From positions 466,001 to 530,000 of the forward strand of contig NZ_AP023423.1 of assembly GCF_021654335.1 (NCBI RefSeq): DNA of 64,000 nucleotides, written 5' to 3'. The translations under genes and the position numbers were made by a program. Numbering within the stretch: position 1 is the stretch's first letter; each line of letters begins with the position of its first letter. The notes beneath the pieces are model-generated. The model saw nothing but the letters and a program-made list of their open reading frames with translations. It was not told where the DNA came from and did not search any database. The stretch comes from Sideroxyarcus emersonii (lineage in GTDB: Bacteria; Pseudomonadota; Gammaproteobacteria; Burkholderiales; Gallionellaceae). Shown piece by piece: positions 43,096 to 51,872 of the stretch.

Positions 43096-46000
43096 ATGCA
43101 GGCGATAGGACAGGCATTGCGACAGGCTATTGCGCACCATCAGGCAGGCGAACTGCAAGAAGCCGAGAAATGCTATCGGGCCATTTTGCAGAGCGATTCG
43201 CACCATCCCAAGGCCAACCACAATCTGGGCGCGCTGTACGTACAGCTGCAGCAGCCGGTTGCGGCATTGCCGTTCTTTGGCGCCGCGCTGGAGGCCGATC
43301 CGGCCCATGGCCAATACTGGTTGAGCTATATCGATGCCTTGCACCAGGCCGGTCAACCGGAAACGGCGCGGCAGGTGCTGGCGCTTGCGAAGCAGAGCGG
43401 GCTGCAGGGCGAAGATGTCGATAGGCTGGCTGCGCTTCTGGAAACTGATACGCCGCTCGACGAGAGCTGTCAGGCGGGTCCCTCCGAACTGCAAAGACAA
43501 GCTCGGCCTGCGGCAATGCCTGTCGAAAAACCCGCTGTAAAGCCTGCAGGGAAAACCGAAGGTAACCCCGCTCAGGAAGAAATCGACGCATTGATGGCGC
43601 TTTTTACCCAAGGGCGAAGCGCCGAGGCGGCGACCTTGGCGCAGGCAATGGTGCAGCAATTCCCGCTGTACGGATTCGGCTGGAAGGTGTTGGGGGCGGC
43701 TTTCAAGCAACAGGGAAAGAGCGCCGAGGCGCTGGCGCCCATGCAAAAGGCGGCCGAGTTGCTGCCGCATGATGCCGAGGCATACAGCAATCTGGGGGGC
43801 AATCTTCAGGATCTCGGACGGACGGATGAGGCCGTGGCCAATTTAAACCGTGCACTGCAGATCAACCCGAAGAATGCCGATGCCCATCTGAATCTGGGCG
43901 TTACGCTGCAGACTCTGGGGAGGCTGGAAGAGGCGGAGAAGAGCTACCGTCGGGCGCTGGAGATCAAACCGGATTTTGCCGCGGCCCACGGTAATCTGGG
44001 CGTTGTCTTGCAGTCCATGGGGCGCCTGCCGGAAGCATTGGCACACATTCAGGAGCGAGCCAGATTAATGCCCGGGAATGCCGTGGACCAGCACTTGATC
44101 GCGTCCTTGACCGGGGAAAATACCGAGCGCGCGCCCATCAGATATGTCGAGGACGTTTTCGACAGCTACGCCGACAGTTTTGATACCCATTTGCAGCAGG
44201 CACTTCATTATGATGCCCCCGGAAAGCTGGCGCAGCTGATTTCGCGCCATTTACCGCCAGAGGCAAAATGCGACATTCTCGATCTGGGGTGCGGAACAGG
44301 CCTGGTCGGGGCTGCATTCGCACCGTTTGCAAGAAGCCTGGTGGGGGTCGACCTGTCTTCGCGAATGCTGGAGCGGGCACGGGCGAGAGATTTGTACCAG
44401 CGGCTGGTACTGTCGGACCTGCTGCCGATGATGCAAGCTGAACCCGCATCCAGTTTCGATGTGATTGCGACGGCCGATGTTTTCATCTATCTGGGCAAGC
44501 TTGATGACGTGATCGCGGAAGTCAAAAGATTGCTTCGTCCGGGAGGATTGTTTGCGTTTTCTGTCGAGGATTGCGAAGTCCAGCCGGGCAGTGATATTCA
44601 GGGCGATGGCCCGGACTACCAGCTGAAGAACACCGGCCGTTATGGCCAGTCAGTCAAATACCTGGAACGGCTGGCATCTGCCAATGGGTTGCTGGTAAAA
44701 GAAATGAGGGCGACCGAGATTCGCACTGAACATGGCAAGCCGATCAAGGGGCATATCGGCCTTTGGATGAAGCCAAAGGCCGAGGTTATATCGCCGACGC
44801 CGGATCAGTTGTTGCAGCAAGCTGTTGCTTTTCATCAAGAAGGAAAATTGGAGGAGGCTGGGCGCCTTTATCGCGAGATACTGAAGATTGTTCCGGACCA
44901 TCCGGAGGCGAATCATAATCTTGGCGTACTGGCCGTCCAGTCGAACCTGCCTGCCGATGGGTTGTTGCATTTTGTGGCTGCGCTGGAGGCCGACCCGGCA
45001 CGGCGGCAATACTGGTTGAGCTACATTGATGCATTGTTTTCTGCTGGACTGGTTGAAGCTGCCAAACAGGTGCTGGAACTGGCCAAGGAGCACGGTCTGG
45101 CTGGAGAAGAAGTGAAGATGCTGGCCGCGCGCTTGGAGGCTGATGCGCAGACTGCTGAACATGCATCTGAAGTACCACTGCCTGCAACCAAACAAACCCA
45201 GGGCAATTCATCTGCGGTTCCCAAGACTCCCCAGCGCGAGCTCAAGGCTGAGCTTGTTCGATCAACTGGTAAGTCCAGTTCGCAACAGCCAGCAGATCCA
45301 GGTTCGCAAGAGATCAATGCGCTGATGGCTTCGTTTGCGGCTGGTCGATTTACAGAAACCGAAATTCTCGCCAGGACGATGGTGGAGCGTTTCCCGTACT
45401 ATGGGTTTGGCTGGAAGGCTTTGGGGACAGTGCTGCAACAGATGGGACGGAATGCCGAGGCAGTGGATCCTTTGCAAGTGGCGGCAACATTGTCGCTGAA
45501 CGATCCAGAAGCGCACAGCAATCTGGGTATAGCGCTTCAGGATATGGGCAGGCTGAATGAGGCGGAGGCAAGCTTCAGAAAGGCGCTGCAGATCGATGCG
45601 GAGTATGCAGATGCGTACTGCAACCTGGGTTCGGCGCTTCAGGAAATGGGGCGCCTTGATGAAGCGCTGACCTGTTTTCGCCGGGCTTTGCAGATCAATC
45701 CGAACCTTTCCGAGGCGCATTACAATCTGGGCAACACATTCAGGGCGATGGGGCGTTTGGCCGAAGCTGCCGAAAGCTACCGTGACGCTTTGCGGATCAG
45801 GAAGTCTTTCGCCCAGGCCATGTGCAATCTGGGGGCTGTGCTTAACGATCTGGGGTGCCCGGATGAGGCTGAAAAGACGCTGCGCCAGGCGCTGGAGATC
45901 AAACCGGGGCAGGCAGAAGTGCACAGCAATCTGGGCAACGTGCTCAAGGAATTGGGGCGCTTGAACGAGGCCGAGGCCAGTTATCGTCAGGCCTTGGCAT

Positions 46001-47364
46001 TGGCGCCACGACTTGCCGAGATACACAACAACCTGGGCAACCTGCTTCAGGATATGGGACGGCTGGATGAGGCTGAAACCAGCTATCGCCAGGCGGTAGA
46101 ACTCAAGCCTGATTACGACAAAGCGCACAGCAACCTGTTGTTCCTGCTGAACTACAATCCCAAGGTTGCTCCTTCATTTGCCTTTGAGGAAGCCTGCCGG
46201 TTTGGCCGGAAGGTCGCAGGCAGGGTGACATCACCCTTTGAGGAATGGTCATGTGCATCGGCCTCCACCCGACTTCGCATCGGATTTGTATCGGGAGACT
46301 TCAGGAACCATCCTGTGGGATATTTTCTCGAGAGCCTGCTGAAAAATCTTGATCCGGCATCGTTTGAGTTGGTAGCTTACCCGTCCGACCCGTGGGTCGA
46401 TGATTTGACGGAGCGAATCAAGCCGTACTTTGATGTATGGAAGCCGCTATATGGAATGAATGATGAAACGGCCGCACGCCTAATACATGGCGATGGCATC
46501 CATATATTGATCGACCTGTCCGGTCATTCGCGTTACAACCGGCTGCCGGTTTTCGCGTGGAAACCTGCACCGGTACAAGTGTCCTGGTTGGGCTACTTTG
46601 CCACTACCGGGGTCGCCGAGATCGAATATCTCATCGCCGACCCACATACATTGCCGGAAACGGAAGAGAGGTATTTCACCGAAAAGATATGGCGACTACC
46701 TGAAACGCGATTGTGTTTTACGCCACCAGATATCGAGATGGATGTCTCGCCGCTTCCTGCACTCGGCAATGGCTATGTCACTTTCGGTTGCTTCAATAAT
46801 CTCGCCAAAATGAACGATGATGTCGTTGCGCTGTGGTCGAGGGTGCTGGCGACCGTGCCGGACAGCCGATTGTTTCTCAAATCAAAGCAACTGGGCGAGG
46901 ACTCGGTTCGGCAAAAGACTGCGGAGCGATTTGCCGCACATGGCATCGATCAGGGGCGATTGATACTGGAAGGCGCCGAATCGCGTGCGAAGTACTTTGC
47001 CGCCTATCATCGGGTGGATATAGCGCTGGATCCCTTTCCTTATCCTGGAGGCACGACGACGGTTGAGAGTCTGTGGATGGGGGTTCCGGTGCTGACATTG
47101 GCGGGGCAGAGTTTCCTGTTTCGTCAGGGGGCAGGGTTCCTCTCCAATGCCGGATTGCCGGAATGGATTGCCGGAACGCAGGATGGCTACGTGGAAAAGG
47201 CAGAGGAGCATGCGAAAGACCCGCAGGGATTGGCTGCGTTGCGCAGCAGGTTGCGTCAGCAGATGGAGTCGTCGCCGATTATGGATGGCCAACGTTTTGC
47301 AACTCACTTCGCCGCGGCGCTCCAAGCCATGTGGCGCGAGCGGAGTTCAGGTAAACGTCCTTAA
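43096..47364 (+). CDS. Giant TPR protein: methyltransferase and OGT (SPINDLY-type) glycosyltransferase fused
   Basis: A 1422-residue protein with two parallel halves. Half 1 has a TPR head (residues 7-116), a Pro/Ala linker, TPRs (about 170-335), and a class I methyltransferase (about 350-557, motif I DLGCGTGLVG at 396-405). Half 2 repeats the head (572-681), has a Ser/Gln-rich linker and about nine TPRs (about 740-1030), then an O-GlcNAc-transferase-like GT41 domain (about 1058-1415). That domain has GDFRNHPVGYFL, PAPVQVSWLGYFATTG, FGCFNNLAKMND and YPGGTTTVESLWMGVPV. GT41 enzymes glycosylate Ser/Thr on proteins. The His of the human OGT donor loop (NGHTT) is Gly here, as I recall is common in bacterial members. 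The neighbour fliE suggests flagellin or a surface protein as target; that is inference. Confidence 0.88.
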   Translation: MQAIGQALRQAIAHHQAGELQEAEKCYRAILQSDSHHPKANHNLGALYVQLQQPVAALPFFGAALEADPAHGQYWLSYIDALHQAGQPETARQVLALAKQSGLQGEDVDRLAALLETDTPLDESCQAGPSELQRQARPAAMPVEKPAVKPAGKTEGNPAQEEIDALMALFTQGRSAEAATLAQAMVQQFPLYGFGWKVLGAAFKQQGKSAEALAPMQKAAELLPHDAEAYSNLGGNLQDLGRTDEAVANLNRALQINPKNADAHLNLGVTLQTLGRLEEAEKSYRRALEIKPDFAAAHGNLGVVLQSMGRLPEALAHIQERARLMPGNAVDQHLIASLTGENTERAPIRYVEDVFDSYADSFDTHLQQALHYDAPGKLAQLISRHLPPEAKCDILDLGCGTGLVGAAFAPFARSLVGVDLSSRMLERARARDLYQRLVLSDLLPMMQAEPASSFDVIATADVFIYLGKLDDVIAEVKRLLRPGGLFAFSVEDCEVQPGSDIQGDGPDYQLKNTGRYGQSVKYLERLASANGLLVKEMRATEIRTEHGKPIKGHIGLWMKPKAEVISPTPDQLLQQAVAFHQEGKLEEAGRLYREILKIVPDHPEANHNLGVLAVQSNLPADGLLHFVAALEADPARRQYWLSYIDALFSAGLVEAAKQVLELAKEHGLAGEEVKMLAARLEADAQTAEHASEVPLPATKQTQGNSSAVPKTPQRELKAELVRSTGKSSSQQPADPGSQEINALMASFAAGRFTETEILARTMVERFPYYGFGWKALGTVLQQMGRNAEAVDPLQVAATLSLNDPEAHSNLGIALQDMGRLNEAEASFRKALQIDAEYADAYCNLGSALQEMGRLDEALTCFRRALQINPNLSEAHYNLGNTFRAMGRLAEAAESYRDALRIRKSFAQAMCNLGAVLNDLGCPDEAEKTLRQALEIKPGQAEVHSNLGNVLKELGRLNEAEASYRQALALAPRLAEIHNNLGNLLQDMGRLDEAETSYRQAVELKPDYDKAHSNLLFLLNYNPKVAPSFAFEEACRFGRKVAGRVTSPFEEWSCASASTRLRIGFVSGDFRNHPVGYFLESLLKNLDPASFELVAYPSDPWVDDLTERIKPYFDVWKPLYGMNDETAARLIHGDGIHILIDLSGHSRYNRLPVFAWKPAPVQVSWLGYFATTGVAEIEYLIADPHTLPETEERYFTEKIWRLPETRLCFTPPDIEMDVSPLPALGNGYVTFGCFNNLAKMNDDVVALWSRVLATVPDSRLFLKSKQLGEDSVRQKTAERFAAHGIDQGRLILEGAESRAKYFAAYHRVDIALDPFPYPGGTTTVESLWMGVPVLTLAGQSFLFRQGAGFLSNAGLPEWIAGTQDGYVEKAEEHAKDPQGLAALRSRLRQQMESSPIMDGQRFATHFAAALQAMWRERSSGKRP
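43114..43443 (+). repeat. Internal duplication, copy 1
   Basis: 330 bases (110 codons) encoding residues 7-116 of the giant TPR protein, matching copy 2 at 44809-45138 without gaps. Shared stretches include QYWLSYIDAL and ALEADPA. DNA copies have diverged at many third positions, so the duplication is old. Confidence 0.85.
44809..45138 (+). repeat. Internal duplication, copy 2
   Basis: The second 110-codon copy (residues 572-681), beginning just after the methyltransferase ends. Similarity continues less strictly into the following linker and TPR (FPYYGFGWKALG against FPLYGFGWKVLG in copy 1). This supports duplication of a whole gene head rather than a single repeat. Confidence 0.85.
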
Positions 47365-49139
47365 TGCGGGACGCGTTTTTTGCTGGCGGCTCTTTGCGTT
47401 AGTTCGATGAAGTGATCGATTTGTTTCCAGGCATTCTTCAAGACAGTCGATTCATAGATGTTCCGATAGTTGTGCACTGTCGATTTGGCGAGTGCGAGCG
47501 CTTCCGCCGAATCGCTCATCGCGATCCCGTAATCCGAGGGATAAGAAAAACCGGGCATGTTGCTGCGCCAATAGTCGGTCACAATGACTGCAACCGGGCA
47601 GCCGCAGAGCAGGGCTTCCTCAATGAGCGCAGTCGGTTCGTATACATACAACAGTTTCGATTTGCGCAGGATTGAGGCAATTTCCGCATGGCTTAGTTTT
47701 TGATCCTTGCCGAGGCTGATTGCGTTTTCCACGTGCGGGGTGAGTTTCCCGCCTTTGAAGATGTATTTGTGAGCGTAGAAGCAGACCGACTCGCGCTTAT
47801 CGTCGTCGGGATTGTTTTCGTTGTTGAACAGGAAGAGATCGCTGGTCGGGATGTGCAGCGTTTCCCCCTGCATGCCATTGGCGAGATAAAGCGGATCGAA
47901 AGTAAACATTAATTCGCTTTTGTCAAAAGACGTGTCCCCCCCGATCAGCCCGGGTTTGTTCAATAGCCAGCGTGCAACCACTTGGGCGTTGAAGGGATTG
48001 CCGGAAACGATTTCCGGATAGACCATGATGGGTACGCGCCCTGTTTCATGATGCTGGAGCATGATTTTTTCGTTTAATACGTTGGTTCTCAGGTGCGGGA
48101 TCGTCCCCTCGCAAGTCACATAAGCTTCCTGCCCGCTTTCATTCAATGCATGGCACAGGTAATGCAAAGCGCGAATGCCCGCCGATTGCTGAATGTAATC
48201 CATGGCGAAGATGTAATAGGGATTGCGTTTGGATTGAAACAGATCGCGTTTGGAAAACTGGGTCAGTTGCAGCACGTTTCGAATGCGGCGCAGATTTCGC
48301 TGGTAGTAGAGCCAGGCGCTCGATACGTTGCTTTCATCCAGAAAGGCTTGCACGGTCTCAATGCCGTGGAATACGCCATCCCAGGTGAAGTCGGCCGCTG
48401 CATCATCGGTAATGGCAAACAATGTTTGCCGAGAAAAGTCGTTGGTTGAGTGCGCGTCTTCGGCACATAGCTCATGAAAAATTTCCGGGTCGGCAATGCG
48501 GTAGTCCAGTTTTTTTTCGCGGAGTAAATAGGTAAACGCGCTGGCCAGCAGCCCCATGACATCGTGATACGTGGGCGGGTTGCGTTCGGGGAAACCAAGT
48601 TGCGCGAGGGTTGCCGCGAAGCAGTTTGAAAATTTCGGGCGTACCGATTTGGGGAAAACGGCAAACCACATCGACAAAACATCATCCGATTTTTCACTCT
48701 CTGCCTTTTGCAATGCGGACTGCAGGCGCGGTGCGAGTGTGGCGTGCTGGATGAAAGCGGGTGCAACGATCTTTTGTTCAAGATGAGATTGTTCGAGCAG
48801 CGCCGACAGATCGCCCGACACCAGCGTGTGCGGAGGGCAGTAAACCAGCAGGTCTTCGGCGAACTCGTGATCCAGAAAATTCATGGGCCAGTAGTAGCGA
48901 TAGTCTGCGCTGTCCTGTGCCGATACCTGCAGCAGGTCTGCTGGGTAGTGCGCCGCGAGTTCATTGCAAACGTTCAGGCACTCGGCAGAAGGCTGCTCCG
49001 GCAGCATGATGGTGAAGCGCGTCTTTTCGTAATGCGCCCCCGAGTTGAGCTTCCACGCCTCCATAAAAAAGCGTAGCGATATGTAGCACGCCGGGTGATT
49101 GGCGGCGAAGGTGACGACACGGATATTGATGTCTGGCAT
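47361..49139 (-). CDS. Putative glycosyltransferase, two-part
   Basis: A 592-residue cytoplasmic protein; ATG 49139 (MPDINIRVVTFAANHPACY) is chosen with GAGAG upstream. The N-terminal 250 residues look like a GT-A-type or unrelated alpha/beta domain. The C-terminal 280 residues resemble GT4/WsaF-like GT-B glycosyltransferases (MVYPEIVSGNPFNAQVVARW, FYAHKYIFKGGKL, KLLYVYEPTALIEEALLCGCPVAVI with the conserved Glu pair). It is the last gene of the 13-gene minus-strand glycan operon, and its 3' end overlaps the convergent giant TPR gene by four bases. Donor and acceptor unknown. Confidence 0.72.
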   Translation of the reverse strand: MPDINIRVVTFAANHPACYISLRFFMEAWKLNSGAHYEKTRFTIMLPEQPSAECLNVCNELAAHYPADLLQVSAQDSADYRYYWPMNFLDHEFAEDLLVYCPPHTLVSGDLSALLEQSHLEQKIVAPAFIQHATLAPRLQSALQKAESEKSDDVLSMWFAVFPKSVRPKFSNCFAATLAQLGFPERNPPTYHDVMGLLASAFTYLLREKKLDYRIADPEIFHELCAEDAHSTNDFSRQTLFAITDDAAADFTWDGVFHGIETVQAFLDESNVSSAWLYYQRNLRRIRNVLQLTQFSKRDLFQSKRNPYYIFAMDYIQQSAGIRALHYLCHALNESGQEAYVTCEGTIPHLRTNVLNEKIMLQHHETGRVPIMVYPEIVSGNPFNAQVVARWLLNKPGLIGGDTSFDKSELMFTFDPLYLANGMQGETLHIPTSDLFLFNNENNPDDDKRESVCFYAHKYIFKGGKLTPHVENAISLGKDQKLSHAEIASILRKSKLLYVYEPTALIEEALLCGCPVAVIVTDYWRSNMPGFSYPSDYGIAMSDSAEALALAKSTVHNYRNIYESTVLKNAWKQIDHFIELTQRAASKKRVPH

Positions 49140-49182
49140 GGTGCTCTCTCGGGGGTGGCTGTTATTTGCACTCCGCAAATTG

Positions 49183-50610
49183 CTATTTGGTATGCGTGCC
49201 AACCATGCAGCGGTCACTGCGTACAAGCAACTGCTCCATATGGCAATGCTGGATTGAGGACGCCGAGAAATACGGCCAGCGCGAAGGCTGGCGTGTGAGT
49301 TCCTGAAAGCCCTTCAATTTCGGGAAGGTGTCGATGGGGTAGTACAAATAGCCCGTGCCGTTGGCGATCAGGTTCTCGTGATAAAAGTAGCCATCGGTCG
49401 TCCGCTCAACCTGTTTCAGATATTCGCAAATGGTGGGGTAACTCATTTCAGACAGGCTGATGGTGTTGATGAACAAATCGACCGAACGATCCGGCAACTG
49501 CGGCAGGACATACTGCGGCATGAGGATGATGTCATATTCGCCGATCAGCGACTGCATGTCTTCCTTGCCGGTGTACAGATGAATTTTCAGTTCGGGGTAA
49601 GCGAGAGACAGATAGTACGATGAGATCAGCAGGTTTTCCGGCAGGTCGAAATTCAGGTAGCAGCAGCCGGGAATGAACTTCAGCGCATAGTAGGCGAAGC
49701 CGCCGTAGCCGCCGCCGATCTCGGCAATCACGGGACGTTTGATGTTGGTCAGCAGCTTCTGGGCAAAGCGGCCGCGGTAATGATTGAGGAAAGTGTTGGG
49801 GTGAACGATCACGCCTTCTATCCAATGCCCGAAGGGATTGCCGATAGGCGGCGAGGCCAACTCGCGCACCGGTGCATCGCCGATACTGTAGGCCCACACG
49901 TTGAAATTCTGGCGGATGCCGCTGATCATATCGGGATGCGCGGCATAGTCGTTGTAGGCGGCGCGCCCGCCCAGAATGCCGGTACTCATGTTGTTGCGGC
50001 AGAAATTCTTCAGCAACTCGCCCAGCGTGCCGAGGTCGCCGCTCTGGCGCATGGCAAAATATTCGGGACGCGTGTTACGCAGAAAATCCCGCCAGTTGCT
50101 GCCTACCTGATAGGGTTCCGCAGCGGACGAGCCATCGCGTTCGGCGGCCAGCAAGGCATCCCACAAGCGCTCAACCAGTGCAGCATGTTTGTCATCGGCC
50201 ATGGGCGTGGGAACATCGTCCAGCGCTTTTGCGCCGACTTCAAAGTGAATGGTTTCGGTATGCAATTTTGATGTGGCGGCATCCACCGTATGGTGGCGGT
50301 GAATCAGAAAGCGGCAGCCCTCGGTCCAGTGCCGCCCCCCCGTGCGGGTGGCAAAAATCTTTTCATCCGGTATGCCCAGATCCAGCAATTGCTGGCGCAT
50401 TTCGTCGTGGTACAGCATGGTGGCGGTGATGACACGGTCGTACTTGAGCTCGGTCGCCGCTTTGGGAGGGAGAATGCTTTTGCCGTCGCGCTGCGTATTC
50501 CACTTGGCCGGGTCATTGTCCAGAAACGCGACGATGTTAAAACCGTACAGCACGCATTCGTGCTCGATTCCGATAGACGATCCGCCAGTTCCAAATACGA
50601 GAATGTTCAT
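49183..50610 (-). CDS. Putative sugar O-methyltransferase with N-terminal Rossmann domain
   Basis: A 475-residue protein. The N-terminal ~95 residues form a nucleotide-binding-like domain (MNILVFGTGGSSIGIEHECV, then VAFLDNDPAKW), similar to sugar-sensing Rossmann domains. The rest matches the putative sugar O-methyltransferase family, with motif I PVIAEIGGGYGGFAYYALK, FDLPENLLISSYYLSLAYP, and INTISLSEMSYPTICEYL. I judge the family by these motifs from memory. It is in the glycan operon, 60 bases after the cupin gene. Likely role: methylation of a glycan sugar. Confidence 0.75.
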   Translation of the reverse strand: MNILVFGTGGSSIGIEHECVLYGFNIVAFLDNDPAKWNTQRDGKSILPPKAATELKYDRVITATMLYHDEMRQQLLDLGIPDEKIFATRTGGRHWTEGCRFLIHRHHTVDAATSKLHTETIHFEVGAKALDDVPTPMADDKHAALVERLWDALLAAERDGSSAAEPYQVGSNWRDFLRNTRPEYFAMRQSGDLGTLGELLKNFCRNNMSTGILGGRAAYNDYAAHPDMISGIRQNFNVWAYSIGDAPVRELASPPIGNPFGHWIEGVIVHPNTFLNHYRGRFAQKLLTNIKRPVIAEIGGGYGGFAYYALKFIPGCCYLNFDLPENLLISSYYLSLAYPELKIHLYTGKEDMQSLIGEYDIILMPQYVLPQLPDRSVDLFINTISLSEMSYPTICEYLKQVERTTDGYFYHENLIANGTGYLYYPIDTFPKLKGFQELTRQPSRWPYFSASSIQHCHMEQLLVRSDRCMVGTHTK

Positions 50611-50670
50611 GTTTTTTCTCTCAATTGATTTCGGTGATGATGTGTTGTGTCCGGTTTGATGTCGGTTTGT

Positions 50671-51024
50671 TTATGCGGCATGCAGATCGGGATTCCCCGG
50701 TTCAAAGCGTTTCGACAGGGCGTTGATCCAGCGCGTCGCGGTCAGGCAGTGAAAGGTGTGAATCTCGCCCGGCTCGATGAGCACGATGTCACCGGCCGCA
50801 ATGTGGTCGCGCAGTTGCGTTCCATCCGGCCGAACGATATCGACATCGATCTTGCCATCAAGGATGAAGAACACTTCCACCGTATGCTTGTGGTAATGAT
50901 TGCCGCGCGTCTGTCCTGCCCTGGTTTCCAGATAGTTGAACTCTTCCCACGTACCCTCGTTCATGAGGCCGACCAACCGTCCCCGGTTGTCTTCGCGCGT
51001 CTGGTAGGGGGTGATCTTTTTCAT
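50671..51024 (-). CDS. Small cupin protein, sugar epimerase/isomerase-like
   Basis: A 117-residue single cupin domain: GNHYHKHTVEVFFILDGKIDVDI carries the metal-binding HxH...E motif, and GDIVLIEPGEIHTFHCL carries the second histidine. Relatives include WxcM/FdtA-like dTDP-sugar isomerases and the cupin of epimerases. The start overlaps the RmlD-like gene (51021-51872) by four bases, so the two are translated together. It may act on the nucleotide sugar made by the operon. Confidence 0.78.
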   Translation of the reverse strand: MKKITPYQTREDNRGRLVGLMNEGTWEEFNYLETRAGQTRGNHYHKHTVEVFFILDGKIDVDIVRPDGTQLRDHIAAGDIVLIEPGEIHTFHCLTATRWINALSKRFEPGNPDLHAA

Positions 51025-51872
51025 CGCGTGAGTCCGAGGAAGCTCAGGTATTCCTGATGACGGCCGACAGAGACATCCAGCGATTCGCAGGTCAGGGTAT
51101 TTTCCAGAGAGATGTCGGCAAAGATGAACGGGGCGTTTTCCGTGATTCTGCTGCCTTGCTGTATCAATGAAGATTCAAGGTTGGCCGCGCGCGCAAACAG
51201 CTTGGCGAAGAAATAACGAGAGATTCGTTGTCCGCAGGCATGATAGATGCGCCTGCCTAGTACCGGATTTTCCACGAGATGCTGCAATACGATCAGGAAG
51301 TCGCCAAAGTAAGTAGGGGAGTAGAACGCATCCTCGAAACAATTGACGGCCTCGCCGCGTGTCAGCGATTCACGCAGGAAACGCAGGAACGTAGCCTTCT
51401 CGTCGTACAGGGCGCTCAGGCGCAACACGCAGAACTGCGGATTCAGCGTGAGACCGGCCAGTTCGGCACAGGCCTTGGTGCGCCCATAGACCGTCACCGG
51501 GCCGAGCGCATCGTCTTCGCGATAGCTCCCGCGATCGCCGGAAAAAACATAGTCGCTCGAAATGTAAATCGTGCGGGTATCGGGAAAGCTCTGCGCGAGG
51601 TTGATCGTGGTCTGCACATTGGCCAGATAGGCTCCGGCAGGATTGGCTTCGCAACGCGCAAGGTTTTTGTCGCCCGCCGCATGGATGATCACATCGGGTG
51701 AAATTTGTTTGCTCAGTTGCCGCACCTGTTCCGCATCCGCCAGATTGCACTGGAAGTTTCTTGCATCCGGGATGGCATGGGCGCTGGCACCGGTGATGTC
51801 CCAGCGGTGTCCCAGTCCGGCATTGATGAGTTTGCCGACATAACCGGTTGATCCCGTGAGTAAGATTTTCAT
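51021..51872 (-). CDS. dTDP-4-dehydrorhamnose reductase-like SDR (RmlD family)
   Basis: A 283-residue NAD(P)-binding protein. The GxxGxxG motif is TGSTGYVGKLI, with the RmlD-like stretch FSGDRGSYREDDALGPVTVYGRTKACAE containing the catalytic YxxxK (Tyr-Gly-Arg-Thr-Lys). ATG 51872 lies in the stop of the upstream gene (ATGA). It would reduce a 4-keto nucleotide sugar. No rmlABC is nearby, so rhamnose itself is not shown. Confidence 0.82.
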   Translation of the reverse strand: MKILLTGSTGYVGKLINAGLGHRWDITGASAHAIPDARNFQCNLADAEQVRQLSKQISPDVIIHAAGDKNLARCEANPAGAYLANVQTTINLAQSFPDTRTIYISSDYVFSGDRGSYREDDALGPVTVYGRTKACAELAGLTLNPQFCVLRLSALYDEKATFLRFLRESLTRGEAVNCFEDAFYSPTYFGDFLIVLQHLVENPVLGRRIYHACGQRISRYFFAKLFARAANLESSLIQQGSRITENAPFIFADISLENTLTCESLDVSVGRHQEYLSFLGLTR

